Assembly (NCBI GenBank): GCA_045598045.1
Contig: JAZLLG010000043.1
Coordinates: 1 to 64,000 of the forward strand
DNA from: RGIG3528 sp045598045
Lineage (GTDB): Bacteria > Bacillota > Clostridia > Lachnospirales > Lachnospiraceae
Length of the DNA stretch: 64,000 nt
Reading direction: 5' to 3'
Shown here: positions 16,324 through 24,245 of the stretch, in pieces
Layout of the letters: each line of letters starts with the position of its first letter
Numbering within the stretch: the stretch's first letter is position 1
Made by a program: the position numbers and the translations under genes
Notes under the pieces: model-generated
Told to the model about the DNA's origin: nothing
Database searches by the model: none
What the model saw: only the letters and a program-made list of their open reading frames with translations

Positions 16324-16347
16324 CTTATGTATCCTCCTTACGGTCTA

Positions 16348-17313
16348 TTAATCCTCGCTCTGTCTGAGTGACAGACCGAGCTCTTTTAACTTAATAAGTA
16401 CTTCTTCCAACGACTTACGACCAAGGTTACGAACCTTCATCATGTCATCAGGAGTCTTATTTACTAACTCGCCAACGGTATTTACACCTGCACGCTTTAA
16501 GCAGTTGAAAGAACGAACTGAAAGTTCAAGCTCATCAATGCTCATTTCAAGAATCTTTTCTTTCTCATCTGTTTCTGTCTTGTCGATGATTTCAACATCA
16601 TCAGCACGATCGGAGAGCTGGATGAAAGAGTCAAGATGTGCGCTGAGAACCTTTGCTGCAAGGCTTACTGCCTCGTCGGGAGCAAGTGTTCCGTTTGTGT
16701 ATACATCAAGAGTTAACTTGTCGTAGTCAGTCATCTGACCAACACGTGTGTTTTCAACAGTAAGATTAACTCTCTCTACAGGTGTGAAAATGGAATCAAT
16801 AGCGATAACGCCTATAGGAAGGTCGTCACTCTTGTTCTTGTCGGAGCCAACATATCCACGACCGTTTGTAATCGTGAATTCCATGTAAAGCTTCGAATCT
16901 GCTCCGCCGTTGAGCGTAGCAATAACCTGATCCTTGTTGATAATTTCGATATCCTGGTCTACGATGATGTCTGAAGCCTTAACAACGCCTTCACCTTCGA
17001 ACTCAACATAAGCTGTCTTGGGCTCGTTCTTGGAGCTGGAGTTCTTGATTGCAAGGCTCTTGATGTTCATGATAATCTCAGTGATGTCTTCCTTAACTCC
17101 GGGAAGTCCTGAGAACTCGTGAACAACGCCGTCAATCTTAACCTGGCTTACTGCTGATCCGGGAAGTGAAGAAAGCATAATTCTTCTAAGGGAATTACCA
17201 AGCGTTGTGCCATAGCCGCGCTCAAGAGGCTCTACAACAAAACGACCGTATTTGTTATCCTTTGAAATTTCAGCAATCTCAATCTTTGCGGGTTTAAAAT
17301 CGAAATCGAACAT
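16348..17313 (-). CDS. rpoA: DNA-directed RNA polymerase subunit alpha
   Basis: The 321-residue subunit has an N-terminal dimerisation domain (ERGYGTTLGNSLRRIMLSSL near 32-51) and a C-terminal domain that binds UP elements and activators (NCLKRAGVNTVGELV and MMKVRNLGRKSLEEV). The start is supported by GGAGGATCCGCT upstream. It lies between rpsD and rplQ as in all Firmicutes; the 72-nt gap before it holds a long inverted repeat. Confidence 0.98.
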   Translation of the reverse strand: MFDFDFKPAKIEIAEISKDNKYGRFVVEPLERGYGTTLGNSLRRIMLSSLPGSAVSQVKIDGVVHEFSGLPGVKEDITEIIMNIKSLAIKNSSSKNEPKTAYVEFEGEGVVKASDIIVDQDIEIINKDQVIATLNGGADSKLYMEFTITNGRGYVGSDKNKSDDLPIGVIAIDSIFTPVERVNLTVENTRVGQMTDYDKLTLDVYTNGTLAPDEAVSLAAKVLSAHLDSFIQLSDRADDVEIIDKTETDEKEKILEMSIDELELSVRSFNCLKRAGVNTVGELVNKTPDDMMKVRNLGRKSLEEVLIKLKELGLSLRQSED

Positions 17314-17339
17314 AGCGGATCCTCCTCAATTTTTTCAGT

Positions 17340-17390
17340 AGTAAAGTGAATGCGGCCTCTACATTTTGTAAAGGCATTAAGCACTTTACT
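17340..17390 (-). promoter_or_regulatory. Long hairpin across the rpsD stop codon, before rpoA
   Basis: AGTAAAGTG (17340-17348) pairs perfectly with CACTTTACT (17382-17390), and an inner AATGC/GCATT pair extends the stem. The hairpin includes the rpsD stop codon and is not followed by a T-tract, so it is not a standard terminator. It could be an RNase processing site or control rpoA translation. Confidence 0.55.
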
Positions 17391-17982
17391 TGGAATATAA
17401 TTCGACGATAAGTGTTGCGTTAACAGGAACGTCAATCTGATCCATTGTAGGAAGCTCAACTACTTCGCCCTTAAGGTTTGCATGATCTGCTGTAAGCCAT
17501 GCGGGAATAGCTCTTCCTTCAGTAACCTCAAGGATGTCCTTATATCTCTGAGAACCCTTCTTGGTTTCTCTGATTTCAATCTTGTCTCCTGCCTTTACAA
17601 GGTAGGAAGGAATGTTGATGCACTTGCCGTTAACAAGAATCTGCTTGTGGTCAACGATCTGACGAGCTTCTGTTCTTGTTCTGCCGTAGCCGAGACGGAA
17701 GATAACGTTGTCAAGACGACGCTCAAGGAGAATCATCATATTATCACCGGTTGTGCCGTTCTTCATCTTGGATGCCTTCTCGAAGTTGTTACGGAAAGGC
17801 TTCTCAAGAACACCATATATAAATTTAGCTTTCTGCTTCTCTTTTAACTGTAAGCCGTACTCACTTACCTTCTTGCCTGCTCTTGCGAAGTTTCTGTTGG
17901 ACTTCTTGTTAATACCAAGAACCTGAGGCTCGATACCAAGTGATCTGCACTGCTTTAAAACAGGATCTGTATTTCTTGCCAT
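17386..17982 (-). CDS. rpsD: 30S ribosomal protein S4
   Basis: The 198-residue primary 16S rRNA-binding protein contains an S4 RNA-binding domain (RRLDNVIFRLGYGRTRTEAR, then ILVNGKCINIPSY). The N-terminus has no zinc-binding Cys cluster; the single Cys at residue 8 stands alone, indicating the zinc-free form. In the alpha operon S4 is often the autogenous repressor; here the preceding rpmJ-rpsM gap is the likeliest place for a control site. Confidence 0.98.
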   Translation of the reverse strand: MARNTDPVLKQCRSLGIEPQVLGINKKSNRNFARAGKKVSEYGLQLKEKQKAKFIYGVLEKPFRNNFEKASKMKNGTTGDNMMILLERRLDNVIFRLGYGRTRTEARQIVDHKQILVNGKCINIPSYLVKAGDKIEIRETKKGSQRYKDILEVTEGRAIPAWLTADHANLKGEVVELPTMDQIDVPVNATLIVELYSK

Positions 17983-18001
17983 TTTGTATTCTCCTCCTTA
18001 A

Positions 18002-18406
18002 TCAGACTCTTCTACGCTTAGGCGGTCTGCAGCCGTTGTGGGGAACAGGTGTAACATCCTTAATGGATGTAACGTTGATACCGCATGCCTGAAGTGCACG
18101 AATTGCAGCTTCACGGCCCGTACCGGGACCCTTAACCATAACGTCTACACTCTTTAAGCCATGAACTACTGCAGCCTTTGCAGCTGTCTCAGCTGCCATC
18201 TGTGCAGCATAAGGAGTAGACTTTCTGGAGCCTCTGAAACCTAAACCGCCGGCACTTGCCCATGATACGGCATTACCTTCGGCATCTGTAAGTGTTACGA
18301 TTGTGTTATTAAAGCTGGCCTGAATATGAGCCTGGCCATGACCAATGTCCTTCTTAACACGCTTTTTAGCAGACTTTTTAGCTGCTGTGGAAACTTTCTT
18401 AGCCAT
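18002..18406 (-). CDS. rpsK: 30S ribosomal protein S11
   Basis: The 134-residue platform protein shows GHGQAHIQASFNNTIVTLTD, SAGGLGFRGSRKSTPYAAQ and the C-terminal DVTPVPHNGCRPPKRRRV. It follows rpsM by 15 bases with a GGAGG site. Confidence 0.98.
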   Translation of the reverse strand: MAKKVSTAAKKSAKKRVKKDIGHGQAHIQASFNNTIVTLTDAEGNAVSWASAGGLGFRGSRKSTPYAAQMAAETAAKAAVVHGLKSVDVMVKGPGTGREAAIRALQACGINVTSIKDVTPVPHNGCRPPKRRRV

Positions 18407-18421
18407 TTTGAATCCTCCCTA

Positions 18422-18790
18422 TTATTTCTTCTTGTTAGCCACAGTTCTCTTCGGGCCTTTTCTTGTTCTGGCATTGTTCTTTGTGTTCTGACCACGAACA
18501 GGAAGTCCCTTTCTGTGACGGATACCTCTGTAGCATCCGATTTCCTGGAGTCTCTTAATGTTTAAGGCAGTTTCACGTCTTAAATCACCTTCTACCATGA
18601 ATTCTGCATCGATTACGTCACGAATTCTGGCAACCTCGTCATCTGTTAAATCACGAACACGTGTGTCGGGATTTACGTTAGCTTTTTCAAGGATTTTGTT
18701 TGAGCTTACTCTACCGATACCATAGATATAAGTAAGTCCGATTTCTACACGCTTCTCTCTGGGTAAGTCTACACCACTAATACGAGCCAT
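18422..18790 (-). CDS. rpsM: 30S ribosomal protein S13
   Basis: The 122-residue head protein starts at ATG 18790 (MARISGVDLPREKRVEIGLT), with ACGGAGGTACAATAC upstream. An in-frame extension to 18856 is not supported by family length. The helix-two-turn-helix region (YIYGIGRVSSNKIL) and the basic tail (RGQNTKNNARTRKGPKRT) are normal. It is separated from rpmJ by an unusually long 351-base gap. Confidence 0.98.
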   Translation of the reverse strand: MARISGVDLPREKRVEIGLTYIYGIGRVSSNKILEKANVNPDTRVRDLTDDEVARIRDVIDAEFMVEGDLRRETALNIKRLQEIGCYRGIRHRKGLPVRGQNTKNNARTRKGPKRTVANKKK

Positions 18791-19141
18791 GTATTGTACC
18801 TCCGTAAATGATAAAAATGTTTTTCGCAGTCTGTTTCCTGCATTGCCGGGAAACAACTGCCCAGCCGCTTTAAACCATGATTACACAACGACGGTTATCG
18901 CCTATGTGTGTAAAAGGGGAAATGATACTCAACCGAAGAGCGTTAACTTCCTCCTTAAACTTCGGATTATCCGAAGTCCACAGTATCACAAGTAAACCAT
19001 ATGGTTTAGCCCGGAATATATCCGGTGTCTGCCCCTGTAATCCAGGCAGAACATTGCAACAAAGAAAGCAAGGTACCGGTTTCTATAGGAGAGCTTTTAT
19101 TGCTTCTCCGTGAAAACGATCCCTTATTCCGGGTATCGGTA
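18791..19141 (-). other. 351-base structured gap between rpmJ and rpsM
   Basis: In most genomes rpmJ and rpsM are tens of bases apart. This gap holds no credible ORF but several inverted repeats: CTTCGGA/TCCGAAG (18960-18976), the palindrome TAAACCATATGGTTTA (18993-19008), CCGGA/TCCGG (19011-19025), and an imperfect GGAGAGC/GCTTCTCC pair near 19087-19110. I found no clear promoter in it. It may be an RNA control region for the alpha genes, as S4 controls the rpsM leader in Escherichia coli, but no pseudoknot could be verified. Confidence 0.5.
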
Positions 19142-19255
19142 TTAGCCCTGTCTCTGTTTGTGCTTGGGATTCTCGCAGATAATTCTGATGGAACCCTTTC
19201 TCTTAATGACTTTGCATTTCTCGCAAATCGGTTTAACTGAAGATCTGACTTTCAT
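19142..19255 (-). CDS. rpmJ: 50S ribosomal protein L36
   Basis: The 37-residue protein reads MKVRSSVKPICEKCKVIKRK and continues to a GQ-rich basic end. It is the zinc-binding form, with ligands C11, C14, C27 and H32. AAAGGAG lies nine bases before the ATG. The gene is small enough to be missed by length-limited gene calling. It has a consensus promoter directly upstream. Confidence 0.97.
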   Translation of the reverse strand: MKVRSSVKPICEKCKVIKRKGSIRIICENPKHKQRQG

Positions 19256-19290
19256 TGTTTTGTTCTCCTTTCAAAAAAAGTCCGTGTAGC

Positions 19291-19319
19291 ATTATACTCC
19301 GATTTCCGCTACATTGCAA
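19291..19319 (-). promoter_or_regulatory. Internal promoter before rpmJ
   Basis: TTGCAA (19314-19319) and TATAAT (19291-19296) are separated by 17 bases on the minus strand, 36 bases upstream of the rpmJ ATG. It would drive rpmJ-rpsM-rpsK-rpsD-rpoA-rplQ independently of the S10 promoter. Confidence 0.75.
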
Positions 19320-19357
19320 GTATTTTTTATTTTGAGATAAGAATTTGGAAATAATTT

Positions 19358-19469
19358 GTACACTTTCTTTTCCACATTCCCCATTCGCATAACCTCCGGT
19401 TCTGCTCGCGGGTAATGGCGTACACTTTCTTTTCCACATTCCCCATTCGCATAACCTCCGGTTCTGCTC
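19358..19469. repeat. Perfect 50-bp direct repeat, two copies
   Basis: Copies at 19358-19407 and 19420-19469 are identical over 50 bases and separated by 12 bases. They lie in the infA-rpmJ gap. Each contains CTTTTCCACATT, whose exact complement AATGTGGAAAAG lies at 19558-19569 beside infA, so either copy could pair with it in RNA or form an inverted repeat in DNA. Confidence 0.9.
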
Positions 19470-19476
19470 ATGGGTC

Positions 19477-19560
19477 TTGTGTGACCTTCGGTCACACAAT
19501 TTGTTCGTTCCTCCCGCCAAATGAAAGTAAACTTTCCTTTGTCGGCATTAACGAACAAAT
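19477..19560. repeat. Hairpin plus nested 11-bp inverted repeats between infA and rpmJ
   Basis: TTGTGTGACC-TTC-GGTCACACAA (19477-19499) is a perfect 10-bp stem. Next, ATTTGTTCGTT (19499-19509) and AACGAACAAAT (19550-19560) are perfect 11-bp inverted repeats enclosing a small GAAAGT/ACTTTC hairpin (19523-19536). Together with the 50-bp repeats these fill a gap of 318 bases (19256-19573). The compact design suggests a small non-autonomous repeat element or a regulatory RNA. Confidence 0.75.
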
Positions 19561-19573
19561 GTGGAAAAGGTAA

Positions 19574-19792
19574 CTACTTATCTCTCCATATGATACGTGC
19601 CTTAGTTAAATCATAGGGTGACATTTCAAGGGTTACTTTGTCACCGGGAACTATTTTGATATAGTTCATACGAAGCTTGCCGCTGATGTGGGCAAGTACT
19701 ACATGTTTGTTTTCAAGCTCAACCCTGAACATTGCGTTGGGAAGCTTTTCAACTACTGTTCCTTCAAGTTCGATAACGTCTGTTTTCGACAT
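19574..19792 (-). CDS. infA: Translation initiation factor IF-1
   Basis: The 72-residue OB-fold protein starts at ATG 19792 (MSKTDVIELEGTVVEKLPNA), with CCGGAGGAAAAGGATTAT upstream; a 12-residue in-frame extension is unlikely. It has HISGKLRMNYIKIVPGDKV, the conserved A-site-binding core. It follows map by 48 bases. The gap after it, to rpmJ, is unusually long. Confidence 0.97.
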   Translation of the reverse strand: MSKTDVIELEGTVVEKLPNAMFRVELENKHVVLAHISGKLRMNYIKIVPGDKVTLEMSPYDLTKARIIWRDK

Positions 19793-19840
19793 ATAATCCT
19801 TTTCCTCCGGTTCCTTTCGGAATCGCAAATAAGTTGTAAA

Positions 19841-20596
19841 CTATCGGATGAGTGAAAGGATTTCAGGCTCATCCTCTGTAATAAGTATTGTATTTTCATA
19901 GTGAGCGGAAAGTGAACCGTCCGCTGTAACGACCGTCCAGTCGTCATCACACCATTTTACCTCTGACCTTCCCATATTAATCATGGGCTCGATTGCCAGT
20001 GTCATACCCGGCTGGAGTCTGATGCCTCGGACAGGTACCTTGAAGTTGCAAATCTGCGGGTCTTCATGGAGGCTTGTCCCTATGCCGTGACCTACAAGAT
20101 CACGGACGGCACTGTATCCGTATCCGGTAATGTAGTTTTCGATGGTCTCTCCGATTTCGTTGAGATGATGTCCCGCACGACAAACCTTCATGGCCTCAAA
20201 GAAGCTTTCACGCGTTACTTTTATTAGTTGCTCCGCTTCCTGTGATACGATTCCGACAGCCCATGTTCTTGCAGCATCGGAATGATAACCTTCGAAGATA
20301 ACTCCCGCATCAAGGCTGATTATGTCGCCTTCTTTCAGGAATCTGTGCTTGTTGGGTATTCCATGTACGACTTCATCGTTTATGGAACAACATATTGAAC
20401 CGGGATAACCGTCATAGTTGAGGAAAGAAGGAATGCACTTATGCTTTCTGATTATTTCCTCACCTTTTTTATCAATATCGAGAGTGGATATACCGGGTCT
20501 GATAAAATCTTTCAGCTGCTCGTGAACATCAGCCAAAATCTTTCCCGCCTCTCTCATGAGAGTAATTTCTCTCTGTGACTTAATTGTAACAGACAT
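19841..20596 (-). CDS. map: Type I methionine aminopeptidase
   Basis: The 251-residue enzyme removes N-terminal Met from new proteins. The expected metal ligands are D96, D107, H170, E203 and E234, and H78 lies at the substrate site. No extended N-terminal zinc finger is present. It lies eight bases after adk in the conserved secY-adk-map order. Confidence 0.97.
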   Translation of the reverse strand: MSVTIKSQREITLMREAGKILADVHEQLKDFIRPGISTLDIDKKGEEIIRKHKCIPSFLNYDGYPGSICCSINDEVVHGIPNKHRFLKEGDIISLDAGVIFEGYHSDAARTWAVGIVSQEAEQLIKVTRESFFEAMKVCRAGHHLNEIGETIENYITGYGYSAVRDLVGHGIGTSLHEDPQICNFKVPVRGIRLQPGMTLAIEPMINMGRSEVKWCDDDWTVVTADGSLSAHYENTILITEDEPEILSLIR

Positions 20597-20604
20597 GTCG
20601 CTCC

Positions 20605-21249
20605 TTAGTTCTCAAGAATATCAACAATATCCTTGAACACCTTATTTAATTCCTGTGTTCCGTCGACACTTCTGAGCTTTCCAAAGTTCTTGAAGTAGTC
20701 AATGAGCGGCTGTGTCTTTGCATGATATACCGTAAGTCGGTTAAGAACCGTCTCTGGCTTATCATCCTCTCTCTGTACGAGTTCTGCACCGCATACGTCA
20801 CATCTGCCCTCATCCATCGGAGCATTAAACACAAGGTGATATGTAGCTCCGCATGTTAAGCAGGCACGACGTCCGGACATACGCTTAACAATTTCTTCAT
20901 CGGGAACGTCGACATCAATAGCATAATCAATCTGGTCGCCCTTATCGGTAAGAGCTTTTGTGAGTGCTTCTGCCTGAGGAATTGTTCTCGGAAATCCATC
21001 CAATACGTATCCGTTTGCACAGTCAGCATTGTTAAAACGGTCCATTATGAGTTCGAGCGTAAGTGAATCCGGAACAAGCTGTCCCTTATCCATATACTCT
21101 TTTGCTTTTTTTCCGAGTTCAGTGCCCTCTTTAAGATTCGCTCTGAAAATGTCACCGGTAGAAATGTGCGGTATTCCGTACTTTGCGGCAATCATCTTTG
21201 CCTGAGTGCCTTTTCCGGCGCCCGGGGCACCTAACATAACAAGTTTCAT
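20605..21249 (-). CDS. adk: Adenylate kinase
   Basis: The 214-residue enzyme starts at ATG 21249 (MKLVMLGAPGAGKGTQ), with the P-loop at 7-15; the frame extends upstream but without family similarity. Four Cys (C130, C133, C150, C153) form the structural zinc site in the lid typical of Gram-positive enzymes. It balances ATP, ADP and AMP. It follows secY by 81 bases. Confidence 0.97.
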   Translation of the reverse strand: MKLVMLGAPGAGKGTQAKMIAAKYGIPHISTGDIFRANLKEGTELGKKAKEYMDKGQLVPDSLTLELIMDRFNNADCANGYVLDGFPRTIPQAEALTKALTDKGDQIDYAIDVDVPDEEIVKRMSGRRACLTCGATYHLVFNAPMDEGRCDVCGAELVQREDDKPETVLNRLTVYHAKTQPLIDYFKNFGKLRSVDGTQELNKVFKDIVDILEN

Positions 21250-21330
21250 GTCTTCTCCTCTCATTATTCCCATATTTAGACACTTATAGGGATGGCGCCT
21301 AAAAGGCACCATCCCCAAAAATACGAATCA

Positions 21331-22671
21331 TTAGTCCTCTGAAAGGAATCCCTTATAATGACGCTCTCTCATCATTGTCTCAACCTGATTGATCATCTCA
21401 AGGATAACACCTACGATGATGATGATTGAGGTTCCGCCGAAGCTTACAGATGCTGAGAAAAGTCCTGTAAATACGATCGGAATAAGAGCGATAATTGTAA
21501 GGCCTGTTGCGCCGATCAGAATAACGTAATTCAGTACCTTTGTAAGGTAATCTGATGTAGGTCTGCCGGGTCTGATACCGGGAACAAATCCGCCCTGCTT
21601 CTTTAAGTTATTGGATACTTCAACAGGATTGAATGTAATTCCTGTGTAGAAGTATGCAAAGAAGTAAAGCATCAGAACATAGAAGATAAGACCAATTGAA
21701 TAAATGGCAAATCCGGGTGTTCTGAACTTGCACCAGTTCTGCTGGTTTAAGAACATCAGAATCTTCTGCCAAACATTTCCGTTAGGGTCACCGCTTACAC
21801 CAAAAAGTGAAGAGATGATAAGGGGTGTCTGGAGAAGTGATACTGCAAAGATTACGGGGATAACACCTGCTGTGTTAATCTTTAACGGAATGAATGATGA
21901 CTGACCGCCAACCATTCTTCTGCCCTGCATTTTCTTAGCATACTGAACGCTGATTCTTCTCTGAGCGCTCTCAAGTCTGATGATAAGCACAACGAGTACA
22001 ACAGAAACAAGAATAATAACTGCTGCAGCAATGATAGCCTTAACAACAGGCTTGCTCTGTACGAACTGCTCATAAAGGTTTGTATAGTCTCCGGGAAGAC
22101 CGTCAACTATGTTGATAAGGAGGATAACGGAAATACCGTTACCGATTCCCTTTTCTGTAATCTGTTCACCGAGCCACATAAGGAATGCGGAACCTGCAGT
22201 AAACGATACAACGATAACGCTGATTGTAAGGAACGCGTTGTTTCCCTGAAGAACGCCATTGTTCTTGAAACCGATGCCCATTGCAACTGACTCAAAAAGA
22301 GCAAGTCCGATTGTAACGTATCTCGTGATTTCGGCAATTTTCTTTCTTCCTGTATCGCCATCCTTCTGCATTTCTTCAAGCTTAGGAATAGCTATTGTAA
22401 GAAGCTGCATAATAATGGATGATGTGATGTAGGGAGAAATGTTAAGTGCAAATATTGACATCTGGGTGAATGATCCGCCTGTAAGAACATCAAGGAAGCC
22501 GAGACCACCTGTCTGCTTTACGGCATCAAGCCATGCTGCAAAGTAATCTCTGTTAATTCCCGGAACGGGGAGCATACAACCGATTCTTACAATGAGAACT
22601 GCTAAAAGCGTATATAAAAGCTTAGTTCTTACATCCTTGATCTTAAGTGCATTAACAAATGTTTTGAACAT
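21331..22671 (-). CDS. secY: Protein translocase subunit SecY
   Basis: The 446-residue channel subunit has ten predicted membrane helices. Landmarks are GIGNGISVILLINI and the cytoplasmic loop near FNPVEVSNNLKKQGGFVPGI with GRPTSDYL. Its ATG overlaps the rplO stop codon by one base (TGATG), indicating coupled translation. Confidence 0.98.
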   Translation of the reverse strand: MFKTFVNALKIKDVRTKLLYTLLAVLIVRIGCMLPVPGINRDYFAAWLDAVKQTGGLGFLDVLTGGSFTQMSIFALNISPYITSSIIMQLLTIAIPKLEEMQKDGDTGRKKIAEITRYVTIGLALFESVAMGIGFKNNGVLQGNNAFLTISVIVVSFTAGSAFLMWLGEQITEKGIGNGISVILLINIVDGLPGDYTNLYEQFVQSKPVVKAIIAAAVIILVSVVLVVLIIRLESAQRRISVQYAKKMQGRRMVGGQSSFIPLKINTAGVIPVIFAVSLLQTPLIISSLFGVSGDPNGNVWQKILMFLNQQNWCKFRTPGFAIYSIGLIFYVLMLYFFAYFYTGITFNPVEVSNNLKKQGGFVPGIRPGRPTSDYLTKVLNYVILIGATGLTIIALIPIVFTGLFSASVSFGGTSIIIIVGVILEMINQVETMMRERHYKGFLSED

Positions 22672-23111
22672 CAGATCACCTCAGCTTTTCCACCTGCAGC
22701 CTGAATCTTTTCAACTGCACTCGCGCTGAATGCATTTAACTTTACGTCAAGCTTTTTGGTAATTTCACCGTTGCCGAGAAGCTTAACGCCATCTCTCGGG
22801 TTCTTTACGATACCCGCATTAATAAGTGTCTCAACGGTAACCTCTGTGCCATCTTCGAAAGCGTTAAGAACATCAAGATTGATGGTAACGATTTCTTTGG
22901 TGTTTCTGCAGTTAAAGCCTCTCTTAGGGAGTCTTCTGTATAAAGGATTCTGACCGCCTTCAAAACCAAGTCTGGGTCTGCCGGAACGAGCTTTCTGTCC
23001 CTTGTGGCCGTAACCTGCTGTTTTACCGTTTCCTGAACCATGGCCACGGCCTTTTCTAAAATTATTAGACTGAGTCGAGCCATCGGCAGGTCTGATTGTT
23101 GTTAAATTCAT
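22671..23111 (-). CDS. rplO: 50S ribosomal protein L15
   Basis: The 146-residue protein starts at ATG 23111, eight bases after GGAGG; a GTG at 23120 overlaps the site and is rejected. The glycine-rich extended N-terminus (GRGHGSGNGKTAGYGHKGQK) threads into 23S rRNA in known structures, and a globular C-terminal part follows. Confidence 0.97.
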   Translation of the reverse strand: MNLTTIRPADGSTQSNNFRKGRGHGSGNGKTAGYGHKGQKARSGRPRLGFEGGQNPLYRRLPKRGFNCRNTKEIVTINLDVLNAFEDGTEVTVETLINAGIVKNPRDGVKLLGNGEITKKLDVKLNAFSASAVEKIQAAGGKAEVI

Positions 23112-23135
23112 CGTGAACACCTCCTTGCTAAGTAA

Positions 23136-23318
23136 TTAGATTTCTTCTACCTTAACCAAATGTCTGATCTTCTGAATCTGTCCCTTTGTTGCATCGGTGT
23201 TGGGCTGTACAACAGCCTGACCAATCTTGCGGAGACCAAGAGCCTCTACTGTTCTCTTCTGCTTAGGGATAGCTCCGATAGGAGACTTAACCAAGGTGAT
23301 TTTTAATGTATCTGCCAT
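23136..23318 (-). CDS. rpmD: 50S ribosomal protein L30
   Basis: The 60-residue protein reads LKITLVKSPIGAIPKQKRTV near its start and IRHLVKVEEI at its end, the normal short bacterial form. It lies between rpsE and rplO in the conserved order. Confidence 0.97.
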   Translation of the reverse strand: MADTLKITLVKSPIGAIPKQKRTVEALGLRKIGQAVVQPNTDATKGQIQKIRHLVKVEEI

Positions 23319-23337
23319 AATTATATACCCCCTTCAA

Positions 23338-23844
23338 TTAGCCTAACTGCTCAACGGGAATGCCGCGAAGTGCAGCTACCTGCTCAGGAGTCTTTAACTG
23401 GCTTAATCCATTTACTGTAGCAAGAACAACGTTCTGCTTGTTGTTTGAACCAAGGGACTTCGTACGAATGTTCTTATAGCCTGCAAGCTCAAGAACGATA
23501 CGTGCGGGACCACCTGCGATGATACCGGTACCTTCGGGGCTTGTCTTCAGAAGAACGCTTGCGCTTCCGTAGAAACCTGTGAAATCATGAGGTGTTGAAC
23601 CGAGGTCATTCATAGGAACCTCGATAATCTTCTTTGTAGCGTCATCCTTTGCCTTACGGATTGCTTCAGGAACTTCTGCAGCCTTTCCGAGGCCAACGCC
23701 TACGTGACCTTTTTTATCGCCAACTACAACAAGTGCAGCGAATCTCATCTTACGGCCACCCTTTACAGTCTTGGATACGCGCTTGATTTCAACGACCTTA
23801 TCCTCGAATTCTGACTTGGGGGTGTTATCAATGTTTTCTCTCAT
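23338..23844 (-). CDS. rpsE: 30S ribosomal protein S5
   Basis: The 168-residue protein has an S5 double-stranded RNA-binding N-terminal domain (VVEIKRVSKTVKGGRKMRF) and a C-terminal domain (EGTGIIAGGPARIVLELAGY). It acts in decoding accuracy and in the mRNA entry channel. The length is usual. Confidence 0.98.
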   Translation of the reverse strand: MRENIDNTPKSEFEDKVVEIKRVSKTVKGGRKMRFAALVVVGDKKGHVGVGLGKAAEVPEAIRKAKDDATKKIIEVPMNDLGSTPHDFTGFYGSASVLLKTSPEGTGIIAGGPARIVLELAGYKNIRTKSLGSNNKQNVVLATVNGLSQLKTPEQVAALRGIPVEQLG

Positions 23845-23859
23845 CGTTTTTCCTCCTAC

Positions 23860-24228
23860 TTAGAACTGAAGTCCTGCTTCTCTTGCGGACTCAGCGAGTG
23901 CTTTAATCTTGCCCTGATAAATGAAACCTCCACGGTCGAAAACAACCTCTGTGATGTTCTTCTCAAGAGCACGCTTAGCAATTACTGTTCCTAAGTAAGC
24001 TGCTGCTGCTACGTCATCTGTGTTCTCAAGCTCTGCCTTTACAGCCTTCTCAACTGTTGATGCAGCAACGAGTGTGTTGCCTGCAACGTCGTCGATAATC
24101 TGTGCATACATATGCTTGTTGCTTCTGAATACTGCAAGTCTGGGTCTTTCAGCTGTGCCGGAGAAACGATTACGGATCTTCATGTGCTTTTTAGCACGAA
24201 TCTCACTTCTAACTTCTTTGCTTACCAT
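23860..24228 (-). CDS. rplR: 50S ribosomal protein L18
   Basis: The 122-residue 5S rRNA-binding protein has RPRLAVFRSNKHMYAQIIDD in its core and ends FDRGGFIYQGKIKALAESAR. It works with L5 in the central protuberance. GGAGAGGAG precedes the ATG. Confidence 0.98.
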   Translation of the reverse strand: MVSKEVRSEIRAKKHMKIRNRFSGTAERPRLAVFRSNKHMYAQIIDDVAGNTLVAASTVEKAVKAELENTDDVAAAAYLGTVIAKRALEKNITEVVFDRGGFIYQGKIKALAESAREAGLQF

Positions 24229-24245
24229 TGTCTATTCTCCTCTCC

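Noticed and set aside
19358..19469. CRISPR array
   Set aside because: Only two copies, 50 bp long with a 12-base spacer; no cas genes in the window.
19233..19558. Small minus-strand ORFs with repeated peptide TGGYANGECGKES
   Set aside because: They read across the 50-bp repeats and run into the rpmJ promoter; their starts lack proper binding-site spacing.
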